64,000 nt of DNA. Origin: Kaistia defluvii (GTDB lineage: Bacteria > Pseudomonadota > Alphaproteobacteria > Rhizobiales > Kaistiaceae). How positions within the stretch are numbered: the stretch's first letter is position 1; the number at the start of each line of letters is the position of its first letter. Where the stretch lies: assembly GCF_040548815.1 (NCBI RefSeq), contig NZ_JBEPSM010000004.1, positions 186,001 to 250,000 of the forward strand, written 5' to 3'. Shown here one piece after another: positions 54,694 to 62,813 of the stretch. The translations under genes and the position numbers were made by a program. Below the pieces are notes generated by a model that saw only the letters and a program-made list of their open reading frames with translations, made no database searches and was not told the origin of the DNA.

Positions 54694-56007
54694 ATGACAT
54701 CGACCTCTCTCGCGGCCGGAGGGCGCCGCCGATCGGCCCGCGCCATGCTCGCCGGCCTCGCCTTCGCCTCGATGACGGCCTTGGCCGGCTCGGCGGCGCT
54801 GGCCGCCGACACCACGACGATCCGCGTCCTGAACTGGGAGCCGGGCGGCGCGGATTACTGGAAGGCGCTGGTCGCCGAATTCGAGAAGCAGAACCCGGAT
54901 ATCAAGGTCGAGCTCGAGACGGTGCCGTTCGACCGCTATCCGGAAGTCCAGGGCCCCTACATCACGACCAAGAGCGGCCCGGACGTGATGGAAAACAATG
55001 CCGGCCTCGAACTGTTCGACCGCCGCCGCGCCTATGCCGAGCTGCCGCCCGAAGTGCTGGAAGCCGGCAAGGACCTGATCACCTATAGCGGCGGCTGCCT
55101 GAACTTCGACACGACCAAAGCCTGCTACGGCCTGCCCTTCGGCTACCAGGGCAACGTCATGTACTACAACAAGAAGGTGCTCGCCGAAGCCGGCCTCGAT
55201 CCGGCCAACCCGCCCAGGACCTGGGACGAGATGGGGGCGGCGTGCGACAAGGTGAAGGCGGTCGGCAAGACCTGTCTCGCCATCGGCCTTTCCGGCATCT
55301 TCCCGGCCTATTGGGACTTCCCGGAAATCGCGCGCAACTACCTGACCGAAGACGACATGCGCGCCATGCTCACCGGCAAGATGCCCTGGACCGACCCGAA
55401 GATGGTCAACGTCCTCAAGGGACTCGCCTCGATCACCGAGAAGGGCTGGACCAATTCCAGCGCCCCCTCGATCACCATGCTGCCGGACGGCGCCGACATC
55501 TTCCAGAGCGGCAATGCCGCCTTCGCCGGCACGATCATCTCCGACGCCGTGAACTGGGCCGCCTTCGGCAAGGTGCTGGGCGACGAGAACCTCGGCGCCA
55601 TGCGCTGGCCGACCATTGTCGCCGACGCGCCGCTGGCCAACAGCTTCTCCGGCATCGAGAGCTCGGTCTTCGGCGTCACCTCCTGGAGCGACAAGAAGGA
55701 CGCCGCCTTCAAGTTCGTGAAGTTCATCGCCGGCAAGGAGAATGCCGAACTGCTGACCAAGATCGCCGGCGGCATCTCGCTCAACAAGAACGTCGATCCG
55801 TCGGTCATGCCGAAGTCGCAGGCGCTCTCCCAGATCCTCGAGATCATCAAGACGCCGACGCTGCATGCCGGCGTGCTGCTTTCCGGCCAGGAAGCCGACG
55901 CGCTCGCCCGCGGCTGGCAGGAGGTCGCGCTCGGCCGTCTGTCGGTCGAGGATTGGACCGGCCGCATGCAGAAGGCGCTCGAGCAGAGCCCCAGCAAGCG
56001 CCAGTAA
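54694..56007 (+). CDS. Periplasmic sugar-binding protein (SBP family 1, CUT1)
   Basis: 437-residue secreted binding protein of the maltose/oligosaccharide class. The signal peptide has an arginine-rich start (GGRRRSARAMLAGLAFASMT) and is cleaved after ALA. The mature part shows TIRVLNWEPGGADYWKALVA, KSGPDVMENNAGLELFDRR, LPFGYQGNVMYYNKKVLAEA, FQSGNAAFAGTIISDAVNWA and SWSDKKDAAFKFVKFIAG. It heads a four-gene plus-strand operon with two permeases and a mutarotase-like gene but no ATPase. A hairpin follows its stop. The final gene hints at an L-rhamnose-like sugar. Confidence 0.9.
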   Translation: MTSTSLAAGGRRRSARAMLAGLAFASMTALAGSAALAADTTTIRVLNWEPGGADYWKALVAEFEKQNPDIKVELETVPFDRYPEVQGPYITTKSGPDVMENNAGLELFDRRRAYAELPPEVLEAGKDLITYSGGCLNFDTTKACYGLPFGYQGNVMYYNKKVLAEAGLDPANPPRTWDEMGAACDKVKAVGKTCLAIGLSGIFPAYWDFPEIARNYLTEDDMRAMLTGKMPWTDPKMVNVLKGLASITEKGWTNSSAPSITMLPDGADIFQSGNAAFAGTIISDAVNWAAFGKVLGDENLGAMRWPTIVADAPLANSFSGIESSVFGVTSWSDKKDAAFKFVKFIAGKENAELLTKIAGGISLNKNVDPSVMPKSQALSQILEIIKTPTLHAGVLLSGQEADALARGWQEVALGRLSVEDWTGRMQKALEQSPSKRQ

Positions 56008-56026
56008 CGCTTGGCGCACGCAACAA

Positions 56027-56052
56027 GGGAGGACGGCCCCGGCCGTCCTCCC
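56027..56052 (+). terminator. Hairpin after CUT1 binding-protein gene
   Basis: A 12-bp perfect stem (GGGAGGACGGCC / GGCCGTCCTCCC) with a two-base loop, 19 bases after the stop and before the first permease gene. No T-run. Confidence 0.6.
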
Positions 56053-56082
56053 CGTCTCCCCCAGCAACAGGCAGGAATTTCG

Positions 56083-57048
56083 ATGGCTGAAACGGCCAAT
56101 CTGGCGACCGCGCCGAACCGGATGGCGAAGCGCGACCCGCGCCGCGCAGGAGCGGCGGGCTCGCGGCGGGTGTTCATCCGCAAGGAGACGCTGATCGCGC
56201 TTCTGTTCGTGCTGCCCGGCCTGGCGCTGGCGATCCTGTTCAAGCTGGTGCCGTTGCTGCGCGGCATCTGGCTGAGCTTCCTGGAGACGCGCGGCTTCGA
56301 GGACCCGACCTTTGCCGGCCTCGCCAATTACCGCACCATGCTGGCCGACCCGTCGGTGCATGACTCCTTCCGCAACGCGCTGATCGCCTTCGCGACCCTG
56401 CCCGTCTGGATCGTGCTCCCGCTGGTGCTGGCCTTCCTGCTGTTCCAGAAGACGCCGGGCTGGAAGTTCTTCCGCGCCGCGTTTTTCCTGCCCTATATGA
56501 TCGCGCCGATCGTCGTCGGCATCATGTTCCGCCAAATCCTGGCGCCGGACGGCCCGCTCAATGCGGTGCTGCGCGCCATCGGCCTGGCGCCGCTCGCCAT
56601 CGAATGGCTGAACGGCCCGACCAGCGCACTGCTGGCGCTGACCGCGGTCGCGCTCTGGAGTTTCTTCGGCCTCGGCGTGCTCACCTATCTCTCCGGGCTC
56701 TCGACCGTATCGGAAGAGGTCGTCGAAGCCGCCAAGCTCGACGGCGCCGGCTTCTGGCGGCTGCTCTTCCACATCATCATGCCGCTCCTGAAATCGGTGA
56801 TCGGCTACTGGGCGGTGCTGTGCACCTCGGGCATCCTGATCTGGATGTTCCCGCTGATCTACGCGCTTACCAAGGGCGGGCCGGGAACGGCGACCGTGCT
56901 GCCGGAATTCCTCGTTTTCACCACGACGTTCCAGTTCCTCGATCGCGGCCTCGGCGCGGCCATCGGCATGGCGCTGTTCGTCTTCGTTGCCATCGTCTCG
57001 GCCTTCGTGGTCCGCCGCATGTATGTCGAAGGAGCGCAGAAGAAATGA
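56083..57048 (+). CDS. CUT1 sugar ABC permease 1 (MalF-like)
   Basis: 321-residue permease with six membrane segments after a basic N-terminal tail (residues 1-40, MAKRDPRRAGAAGSRRVFIR). Key motifs are ALLFVLPGLALAILFKLVPL, PYMIAPIVVGIMFRQILAPD and the EAA loop VVEAAKLDGAGFWRLLFHII MPLL region. It couples to an ATPase through this loop, but none is encoded in the operon. The start is the ATG at 56083 with GCAGGAA upstream. It overlaps the next gene by four bases. Confidence 0.88.
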   Translation: MAETANLATAPNRMAKRDPRRAGAAGSRRVFIRKETLIALLFVLPGLALAILFKLVPLLRGIWLSFLETRGFEDPTFAGLANYRTMLADPSVHDSFRNALIAFATLPVWIVLPLVLAFLLFQKTPGWKFFRAAFFLPYMIAPIVVGIMFRQILAPDGPLNAVLRAIGLAPLAIEWLNGPTSALLALTAVALWSFFGLGVLTYLSGLSTVSEEVVEAAKLDGAGFWRLLFHIIMPLLKSVIGYWAVLCTSGILIWMFPLIYALTKGGPGTATVLPEFLVFTTTFQFLDRGLGAAIGMALFVFVAIVSAFVVRRMYVEGAQKK

Positions 57049-57908
57049 CCCCGACGGCCGCCTCCGACAAGATGACGGTATGCTCGATGCGCATCGTGCT
57101 GACGCGCTGGCTGGTCACGGCGGTGCTCGTCGTGCTCGCCGTGGTGACGCTCTATCCGCTTGTTTTCACGGTAATCAATTCGCTGAAGACCCGCGCCGCC
57201 TATTCGGCCGATCCGCTTGGCTTCCTCACCGACATCACCTTCGAAAACTACATCGAGACCTTCGAGCGCATGCAGGTCTGGCGGCTGCTGCTGAACAGCA
57301 TCATCACCACGGCGGGCGGGCTGATCCTCTCCACCGTCGCTGCGCTGTTCATCGCCTATGCCGTCACCAAGCTGAAGATGCGCGGTGGCAACTACATCTT
57401 CCTGTTCGTCATCGCCATGCTGGTGATCCCGAGCCAGGTGATCATCTATCCGCTCTACGAGACCATCCTCGATTTGGGCTTCGGCGGCACCTATCAGGGA
57501 CTGATCCTCGCCTATGCCGCCTTCGGCCTGCCGCTCGGCACCTATCTGCTGTCGGCCTATTTCCGCGCCATCCCCGACGAGTTGATCGAGGCGGCGCGGC
57601 TCGACGGCGCCGGCGACATCCGCATCCTGTTCTCCATCCTGCTGCCGATCTCGACGCCGGCGATCGCCGCTTTGTCGATCCTCAACTTCGTCTGGATGTG
57701 GAACGATCTGCTGCTGCCGCTGGTGATCATGGGCGGCTCCGACAAGAAGACGCTGATGGTCGGCGTGGCGCTGCTTTCCGGCCAATACGACGTCTCGATC
57801 CCCCTGATCAGCGCCGGGCTGATCGTGGCGCTGGCCCCGGTCATCGTCGTCTACATGCTGTTCCAGCGCCAGATCCTGTCCGGCGCCATCGCGGGAGCCG
57901 TCCGATGA
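57045..57908 (+). CDS. CUT1 sugar ABC permease 2 (MalG-like)
   Basis: 287-residue partner permease. Motifs are LVVLAVVTLYPLVFTVINSL, TFENYIETFERMQVWRLLLN, VIPSQVIIYPLYETILDLGF and the EAA loop LIEAARLDGAGDIRILFSIL. The start overlaps the first permease (ATGA) and the end overlaps the mutarotase-like gene (ATGA), so the three genes form a tightly coupled unit. Confidence 0.9.
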   Translation: MTPTAASDKMTVCSMRIVLTRWLVTAVLVVLAVVTLYPLVFTVINSLKTRAAYSADPLGFLTDITFENYIETFERMQVWRLLLNSIITTAGGLILSTVAALFIAYAVTKLKMRGGNYIFLFVIAMLVIPSQVIIYPLYETILDLGFGGTYQGLILAYAAFGLPLGTYLLSAYFRAIPDELIEAARLDGAGDIRILFSILLPISTPAIAALSILNFVWMWNDLLLPLVIMGGSDKKTLMVGVALLSGQYDVSIPLISAGLIVALAPVIVVYMLFQRQILSGAIAGAVR

Positions 57909-58261
57909 AGCGCGATCCGAAGCCGGGCGAGCCGGTCCTGTTCCTCTATCGCCTGAAACCCGGCGCGGGCCCCGAATATGACCGCTGGCACGCCGCCGTC
58001 TGGCCGGAACTGCTGGCCGAGATCGAGGCGGCCGGCTTCGAGGATTACCAGATCTGGCGGCACGAGGAGATCGTCGTCTCACGCCTGCGCGGCCGCGAGG
58101 GCTACCGTGCGGCGGAAGCGATCATGCAGGCGAGCGCGATCCAGAAGCGCTGGACCGCGACGCTGTCGCATCTGTTCGAAAGCTACGAGACCACCGATGG
58201 CGAACCGCTCTGGCTCGACGAAGTGTTCCGCCTTGCCGTCCGGCCCGACCGTGACGGCTGA
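57905..58261 (+). CDS. L-rhamnose mutarotase family protein
   Basis: 118-residue protein of the RhaM/DUF718 family, dimeric ferredoxin-like enzymes that interconvert alpha and beta anomers of L-rhamnose or related sugars. The conserved block is PEYDRWHAAVWPELLAEIEA with the catalytic His, then AGFEDYQIWRHE, and EVFRL at the end. It is slightly longer than RhaM (104 residues). Overlapping the last permease gene by four bases, it probably acts on the imported sugar. No other rhamnose gene is visible, so L-fucose or another 6-deoxy sugar is equally possible. Confidence 0.85.
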   Translation: MKRDPKPGEPVLFLYRLKPGAGPEYDRWHAAVWPELLAEIEAAGFEDYQIWRHEEIVVSRLRGREGYRAAEAIMQASAIQKRWTATLSHLFESYETTDGEPLWLDEVFRLAVRPDRDG

Positions 58262-58265
58262 GCGC

Positions 58266-59240
58266 CTAGCCGCCGACCGGGCCGCCGGTATTGGCGAGCG
58301 GGAAGCGCGGCTCGGCCAGATGGCCGCCGAACAGGGTGGTGATGCTGGCGGCCGCCTCGTACAGGATCCGCGTCGCATCGTCCATCGGCACCTTCTCGGT
58401 CGCCGAGGCGAGGAACGGCATGGTGATCACCGCCGGCGCATGGCCCTCGGCATCGAGGATCGGGAAACTGATGTCGGTGATCCCCTTCAGCGCCTCGCCG
58501 ACGATCATCTCGTAGCCGACCGAACGCACCACCTCGACCCGCTTCCTGAGCCAGTCGATCTCGCTTTTCGGCGCGGTCTGGCCGATCGCCTCGAACAGCC
58601 ATTCCTGCATGGACGGCGCCTGGTAGGCGATCAGCAGGCGGCCGGATGCGGTGCGGATAGCCGGGTTCTGCGTGCCGACGCGCAGGCGGAAGCCGAGCGG
58701 CGCCGGGCTGTCGACCTGCGCGACGACGCGGATCGACAGGCCGTCGAGCACGGCCAGGTGGAAGGCCTGGTAGGCCTCGATCGAGGCGCGGTTGATCACC
58801 GGCCGCGCCACGTCGATCAGCCGGCGCATCGGCGGATAGCGGTAGGACAGGTCGTGCAGCTTGGTCGAAAGCACCAGGCTTTCCTCGCCCGGCGGGCGCT
58901 GGATGTAGCCGCGCCGCTCCAGCGCGACGACGACCCGGTAGACCTCCTGCAGCGAACGGCCGAGCTGCTGCGCGATCTGGCTCGGCGTCACGCCCTCGGA
59001 AAGGCTGGCGAGCAGTTCGAGTACGTCGAGGCCCTTTTCCAGCGCCGGCGCGCTGTAAGCGGGCCTCGCCACCTTGCCGGCGGCCGCCGCCTTTGCCGCC
59101 TTGGGCTTGTCGGCCTTGGGTTTAGCCGCCTTGAGTTTGGCGGACTTGGCGACGGGCTCGTCCGCCAGCGCGGCCGCCTGCCGTTCGGTCCCGATTTCGC
59201 CCGCACCCTTCCCGCCGGATGGCCGCTTCGCAGTGGTCAT
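58266..59240 (-). CDS. IclR-family regulator with Lys/Ala-rich N-terminal tail
   Basis: 324-residue regulator. A helix-turn-helix (about residues 65-115: ALEKGLDVLELLASLSEGVT, LGRSLQEVYRVVVALERRGY) precedes the IclR effector domain (RRLIDVARPVINRASIEAYQ, NPAIRTASGRLLIAY, GITDISFPILDAEGHAPAVI). The effector Cys common in many IclR proteins is not evident. The first 60 residues are an unusual low-complexity tail (KSAKLKAAKPKADKPKAAKA), histone-H1-like, that could bind DNA nonspecifically. It is convergent with the mutarotase gene and divergent from the EutE-like gene, with a 34-bp operator-like site upstream. Confidence 0.9.
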   Translation of the reverse strand: MTTAKRPSGGKGAGEIGTERQAAALADEPVAKSAKLKAAKPKADKPKAAKAAAAGKVARPAYSAPALEKGLDVLELLASLSEGVTPSQIAQQLGRSLQEVYRVVVALERRGYIQRPPGEESLVLSTKLHDLSYRYPPMRRLIDVARPVINRASIEAYQAFHLAVLDGLSIRVVAQVDSPAPLGFRLRVGTQNPAIRTASGRLLIAYQAPSMQEWLFEAIGQTAPKSEIDWLRKRVEVVRSVGYEMIVGEALKGITDISFPILDAEGHAPAVITMPFLASATEKVPMDDATRILYEAAASITTLFGGHLAEPRFPLANTGGPVGG

Positions 59241-59322
59241 AGCGTTTCTCCTTTGGTTCAGGTCATCGCCGGGCTGGCGCCGGCGCGCAAGATGGCATTT
59301 GCGTCAGCATGCCCCCGCATTG

Positions 59323-59356
59323 TATCAAATATCAACTCTTGATATCATCAGTGATA
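59323..59356. promoter_or_regulatory. 34-bp operator-like site, copy 2
   Basis: Begins TATCAAATATCAAC and ends TATCATCAGTGATA, with the central TTGATATC also palindromic. It lies 83 bases upstream of the IclR gene and 83 bases upstream of the EutE-like gene, so it can serve both. It matches copy 1 at 52904-52937 in length and in 27 of 34 bases. Confidence 0.72.
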
Positions 59357-59438
59357 GAAAATAGGGTCACACCATCCGCCGACCCGATCGGTTTCCCTCT
59401 CGATCTCACCCCTTGGTCGTCCCCGCACAGAGCAGAAA

Positions 59439-60461
59439 ATGGGCCTGAACGCTAAACAACTGGCACAATGCACCGTCGACTTCGACAAGGACGGCAAGCA
59501 GAGCGGCTATTTCAACCTGCCGCTTTCCGTTCATGACGACGCCTGGGGCGTGATCCGCGTACCGCTCGCCGTCATCAAGAACGGCGTCGGCCCGACCGTC
59601 ATTCTCGAAGGCGGCAATCATGGCGACGAGTATGAAGGGCCGATCGCGCTCGGCGAACTGATCCGCGACCTCGACCCCGGCAAGGTTGCCGGCCGGCTCA
59701 TCTTCGTGCCCGCGATCAACCTGCCGGCCGTGCTTGCCGCGCGCCGCACCTCGCCGATCGACGATCTCAACATGAACCGGACTTTTCCGGGCGACGCCAA
59801 CGGCACCGCGACGCAGCAGATCTCGGCCTTCGTCAACGACGCCCTGTTCCCGATGGGCGACGCCTTCCTCGACCTGCATTCCGGCGGCTCCTCGCTCGAT
59901 TTGATGCCGAGCTCGGTGATCGAGCCGGTCGCCGATCCCGTCCAGCACGCCAAGAATGTCGCCGCCGTCACCGCCTTCGACGCGCCGCTGATCGTCGTCA
60001 TCGACAATCGCGGCGACCACCGCACGGCGACCGCTTCGGCGGCCCGCGCCGGGCTGACCGTGGTCGGGACCGAGATGGCCGGCGGCGGCACCGTCTCGCT
60101 CGACGCGCTCGACATCTGCCGCCGCGGCGTGCGCAACGTGCTGTCGCATCTGGGCGTGCTGCCGCCGGAAATGGCGGCGGCGCCGCGCCACGAGCAGCGG
60201 CTGTTCGAACTGCCGGGATCCGACGCCTTCGTGCTGGCCGACGATGACGGCGTGTTCGAGCCCTTCCACAGAAACGGCACGATGGTGTCGCGCGGCCAGC
60301 CGGCCGGCCGCATCCACTTCCTGTCGCATCCCGACCGCAAGCCGGCCGAGCTCGCTTACGCCGCCGACGGCATCCAGTATGGTCGCCGCCAGCCCGGCCG
60401 GGTCCGCCCCGGCAATTGCTGCCTTGTCGTCGCCTCGCCCTATGGGGGTTCGCTGAAATGA
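59439..60461 (+). CDS. M14-type deacylase (EutE/DoeB-like)
   Basis: 340-residue zinc-dependent amidohydrolase of the succinylglutamate desuccinylase/aspartoacylase family. The zinc site is His61 and Glu64 in ILEGGNHGDEYEGPIALGEL plus His in DAFLDLHSGGSSLD. NLPAVLAARRTSPIDDLNMN with RTFPGD is typical of EutE/DoeB, which removes the acetyl group from N-acetyl-diaminobutyrate in ectoine degradation. It is followed by a EutB-like dehydratase with a four-base overlap. Other ectoine genes (hydrolase DoeA/EutD, EutC) are not here, so the substrate may be another N-acyl amino acid. Confidence 0.82.
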   Translation: MGLNAKQLAQCTVDFDKDGKQSGYFNLPLSVHDDAWGVIRVPLAVIKNGVGPTVILEGGNHGDEYEGPIALGELIRDLDPGKVAGRLIFVPAINLPAVLAARRTSPIDDLNMNRTFPGDANGTATQQISAFVNDALFPMGDAFLDLHSGGSSLDLMPSSVIEPVADPVQHAKNVAAVTAFDAPLIVVIDNRGDHRTATASAARAGLTVVGTEMAGGGTVSLDALDICRRGVRNVLSHLGVLPPEMAAAPRHEQRLFELPGSDAFVLADDDGVFEPFHRNGTMVSRGQPAGRIHFLSHPDRKPAELAYAADGIQYGRRQPGRVRPGNCCLVVASPYGGSLK

Positions 60462-61396
60462 TCCATCTCGCCGATATCCAGGCCGCGGCCGCGCGGATCG
60501 CGCCGCATATCCGCCGCACGCCGAACATCCGCGCCGATGCGCTGGCGGAGCCCGTCACCGAGGCGAACCTGTCGCTGAAGCTCGAATGCCTGCAGCCGAC
60601 CGGCTCGTTCAAGGCGCGCGGCGCCACCAACAAGCTGCTGACGACGCCGAAGGAAGAACTGGCGGGCGGCGTCGTTACGGCCTCCGGCGGCAATCACGGC
60701 CTCGCCACGGCGCGCGCCGCGAAGCTCGCCGGCGTGCCGGCCACCATCTTCGTGCCCAAGAGCATCACGCCGGCCAAGGTCGACAAGCTGAAGCGCTGGG
60801 GCGCGACGGTCGAGATCATCGGCGACATCTGGAACGAGACCAACCTGCACGCGCTGGCCTTCGCCAAGGAGAACGGCGCCGCCTATTTCCATCCCTTCGC
60901 CGACCCGGCCGTCATCGCCGGCCAGGGCACCACGGCGCTGGAACTGCTGGACGAACTCCCCGACGTCGACACCGTGCTGGTGGCGATCGGCGGCGGCGGC
61001 CTGATCTCCGGCATGGGCGTGGCGATAAAGGCGCTGAAGCCGTCGGTGCGTATCATCGGCATCGAGCCCGTGGGTTCGCCGACGCTGAAGGCCTCGCTCG
61101 ACGCCGGCCGCGTCGTCCGCCTCCCGACGATCACCAGCCGCGTCGCCACCATGTCCTGCGCCGAGACGGACCAGGGCGTGTTCGAGCTCGTGCGCGACCA
61201 TGTCGACGAGATCGTGCTCGTCTCCGACGAAGACATGCTCGAGGCGAGCCGCTGGCTGTGGTTCGAGATGGGGATCGCCGCCGACCTTTCAGGCGCCGCC
61301 GCCATCGCCGCGCTGCGCGCCAAGGTGCTGACCTTCCCCGCCGGCCACACGGTTGGCGCGCTGGTCTGCGGCGCCGGTCCCGACGCGCTGGTCTGA
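60458..61396 (+). CDS. PLP-dependent threonine/serine dehydratase (EutB-like)
   Basis: 312-residue fold-type II pyridoxal-phosphate enzyme. The Schiff-base lysine is Lys52 in PTGSFKARGATNKL; TASGGNHGLATARAAKLAGV and IGGGGLISGMGVAIKAL form the cofactor phosphate loops. There is no C-terminal ACT regulatory domain, so it is a catabolic type. Family reactions are deamination of threonine, serine or hydroxy-amino acids to keto acids, or racemisation. In ectoine clusters EutB acts on the hydroxyectoine branch next to EutE. The start overlaps the EutE-like stop (ATGA). Confidence 0.85.
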   Translation: MIHLADIQAAAARIAPHIRRTPNIRADALAEPVTEANLSLKLECLQPTGSFKARGATNKLLTTPKEELAGGVVTASGGNHGLATARAAKLAGVPATIFVPKSITPAKVDKLKRWGATVEIIGDIWNETNLHALAFAKENGAAYFHPFADPAVIAGQGTTALELLDELPDVDTVLVAIGGGGLISGMGVAIKALKPSVRIIGIEPVGSPTLKASLDAGRVVRLPTITSRVATMSCAETDQGVFELVRDHVDEIVLVSDEDMLEASRWLWFEMGIAADLSGAAAIAALRAKVLTFPAGHTVGALVCGAGPDALV

Positions 61397-61572
61397 CCCG
61401 GCCTCGCAAAACGGCCGCCGTCGCGCAGCCCGCGATGGCGGCTTTCGCGCGCCGATTCTTTTGAGTCGAAGAATCCGTCCAATCCGGTACCATGCTCCTT
61501 GAGGAACAGGGACCTACCGGCTCAGGCGTGGCAACAACGTCGTCGCAGGTCCCCCTAGAAGGAGGGGCCGCC

Positions 61573-62496
61573 ATGGGGTTCGAGCGCCGGTTTGCGCCCG
61601 ATTTCGAGGTCATCGTCTGCGCGCCGTCGGAATCGTTCCGATGGAACGTGCACGACTATCCGCATCATCTGGCCAAGTGGCACCACCATCCCGAATATGA
61701 GCTGCACCTGATCCAGTCCAGCTCGGGCAAGATGATGATCGGCGACCATGTCGGCGACTTTCAGGCGGGCTGCCTGGTTCTGACCGGCCCCGACCTTCCG
61801 CATAACTGGGTCAGCGCCAGCCAGCCAGGCGAGCGCATTCCCGATCGCGACATGTTGATCCAGTTCAGCCCCGCCTTCGCGGAGAAGGTTTCCGACCTCT
61901 GCCCCGAATTCGGCGATGTCGCGACCCTGTTCGCCGACGCGGCGCGCGGCGTCGAATTCAGCGGCGAGACGGCGGAAGCCGGCCGCCGCCTGCTGCGCGA
62001 GATCGGCGGCACGCACGGGCCGCAGCGGCTGGTGCTGTTCCTGGAACTGATGACCGTGCTGGCGCAGACGCCGCGCGAGCGAAAGGTCCTCTCGCGCGCC
62101 GCGCCCAGCTTCGTCGCCCAGACGCGCTCGTCGGAAAAGCTCGAGATCGCGATCAGCCACATCCTGAAGAATTTCGCCAGCGAGATCCGCCTGTCCAAGG
62201 TCGCCGCGCTGTGCGGCATGGAATCGAGCGCCTTCTCGCGCTTCTTCAAGAAGCAGACCGGCCACACCTTCGCCCGCTACGTGAACTGCTCACGCGTCCA
62301 CGCCGCCTGCAATCTGCTGAGCCAGACCGAGAAGCCGATCACCGACATCTGCTTCGAGGTCGGCTTCAACAATGTCGCCAATTTCAATCGCCAGTTCGTC
62401 AAGATCTGCGGTCAGTCGCCCTCGACCTACCGGCGCGATTCCCGCCGTATCGGCACGATCACGCGCTTCGATCACCGGGTCGGCGCAACCGTTTGA
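61573..62496 (+). CDS. AraC-family regulator
   Basis: 307-residue regulator with an N-terminal cupin (HHLAKWHHHPEYELHLIQSS, VLTGPDLPHNWVSA) and a C-terminal AraC DNA-binding domain (IRLSKVAALCGMESSAFSRF, FKKQTGHTFARYVNCSRVHA, ITDICFEVGFNNVANFNRQF). The cupin histidines (WHHHPEYEL) suggest a metal or sugar pocket. The GGAGG site before the ATG at 61573 sets the start. It precedes a family 1 binding-protein gene by 317 bases on the same strand and probably controls that importer. Confidence 0.88.
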   Translation: MGFERRFAPDFEVIVCAPSESFRWNVHDYPHHLAKWHHHPEYELHLIQSSSGKMMIGDHVGDFQAGCLVLTGPDLPHNWVSASQPGERIPDRDMLIQFSPAFAEKVSDLCPEFGDVATLFADAARGVEFSGETAEAGRRLLREIGGTHGPQRLVLFLELMTVLAQTPRERKVLSRAAPSFVAQTRSSEKLEIAISHILKNFASEIRLSKVAALCGMESSAFSRFFKKQTGHTFARYVNCSRVHAACNLLSQTEKPITDICFEVGFNNVANFNRQFVKICGQSPSTYRRDSRRIGTITRFDHRVGATV

Positions 62497-62507
62497 GGGG
62501 GTTCGGG

Positions 62508-62526
62508 GGGCGGCGCGGCGCCGCCC
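62508..62526 (+). terminator. Hairpin after AraC gene
   Basis: GGGCGGCG and CGCCGCCC form a perfect 8-bp stem with loop CGG, 12 bases after the stop. No T-run. The rest of the 317-bp gap before the next gene holds no clear dyad; the promoter of the binding-protein gene must lie there. Confidence 0.5.
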
Positions 62527-62813
62527 GGCCCTCCGACAAAAATGTACAGATGCGACTGCAAACGCGCGTGGTGAGCCTGTTCGCCCTCTTCTAGAGTTTG
62601 CCCTGAAGCACGCGGCGGATTGGCAAGACCAGCCGTCGGCAAGTCCGAGGCTCGGAGGAGAGCCCCGCCAGCTTCGGAAGGCTAAGCATGCGGCGCGCGC
62701 CATCGAGGAGATGGGGCGTTTGAGGTCCGGCTCGTGCGAATGGGCGCGAATGTTCACGCCTGCTTCAAGGGAAGCGGCCGGATCGCCGTCGACAATCCGA
62801 GGGAGGACGAGGA

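Noticed and set aside
54446..54697. Possible leader peptide gene before the CUT1 binding protein
   Set aside because: Low-complexity Ala/Arg composition, no ribosome site and no domain; not supported.
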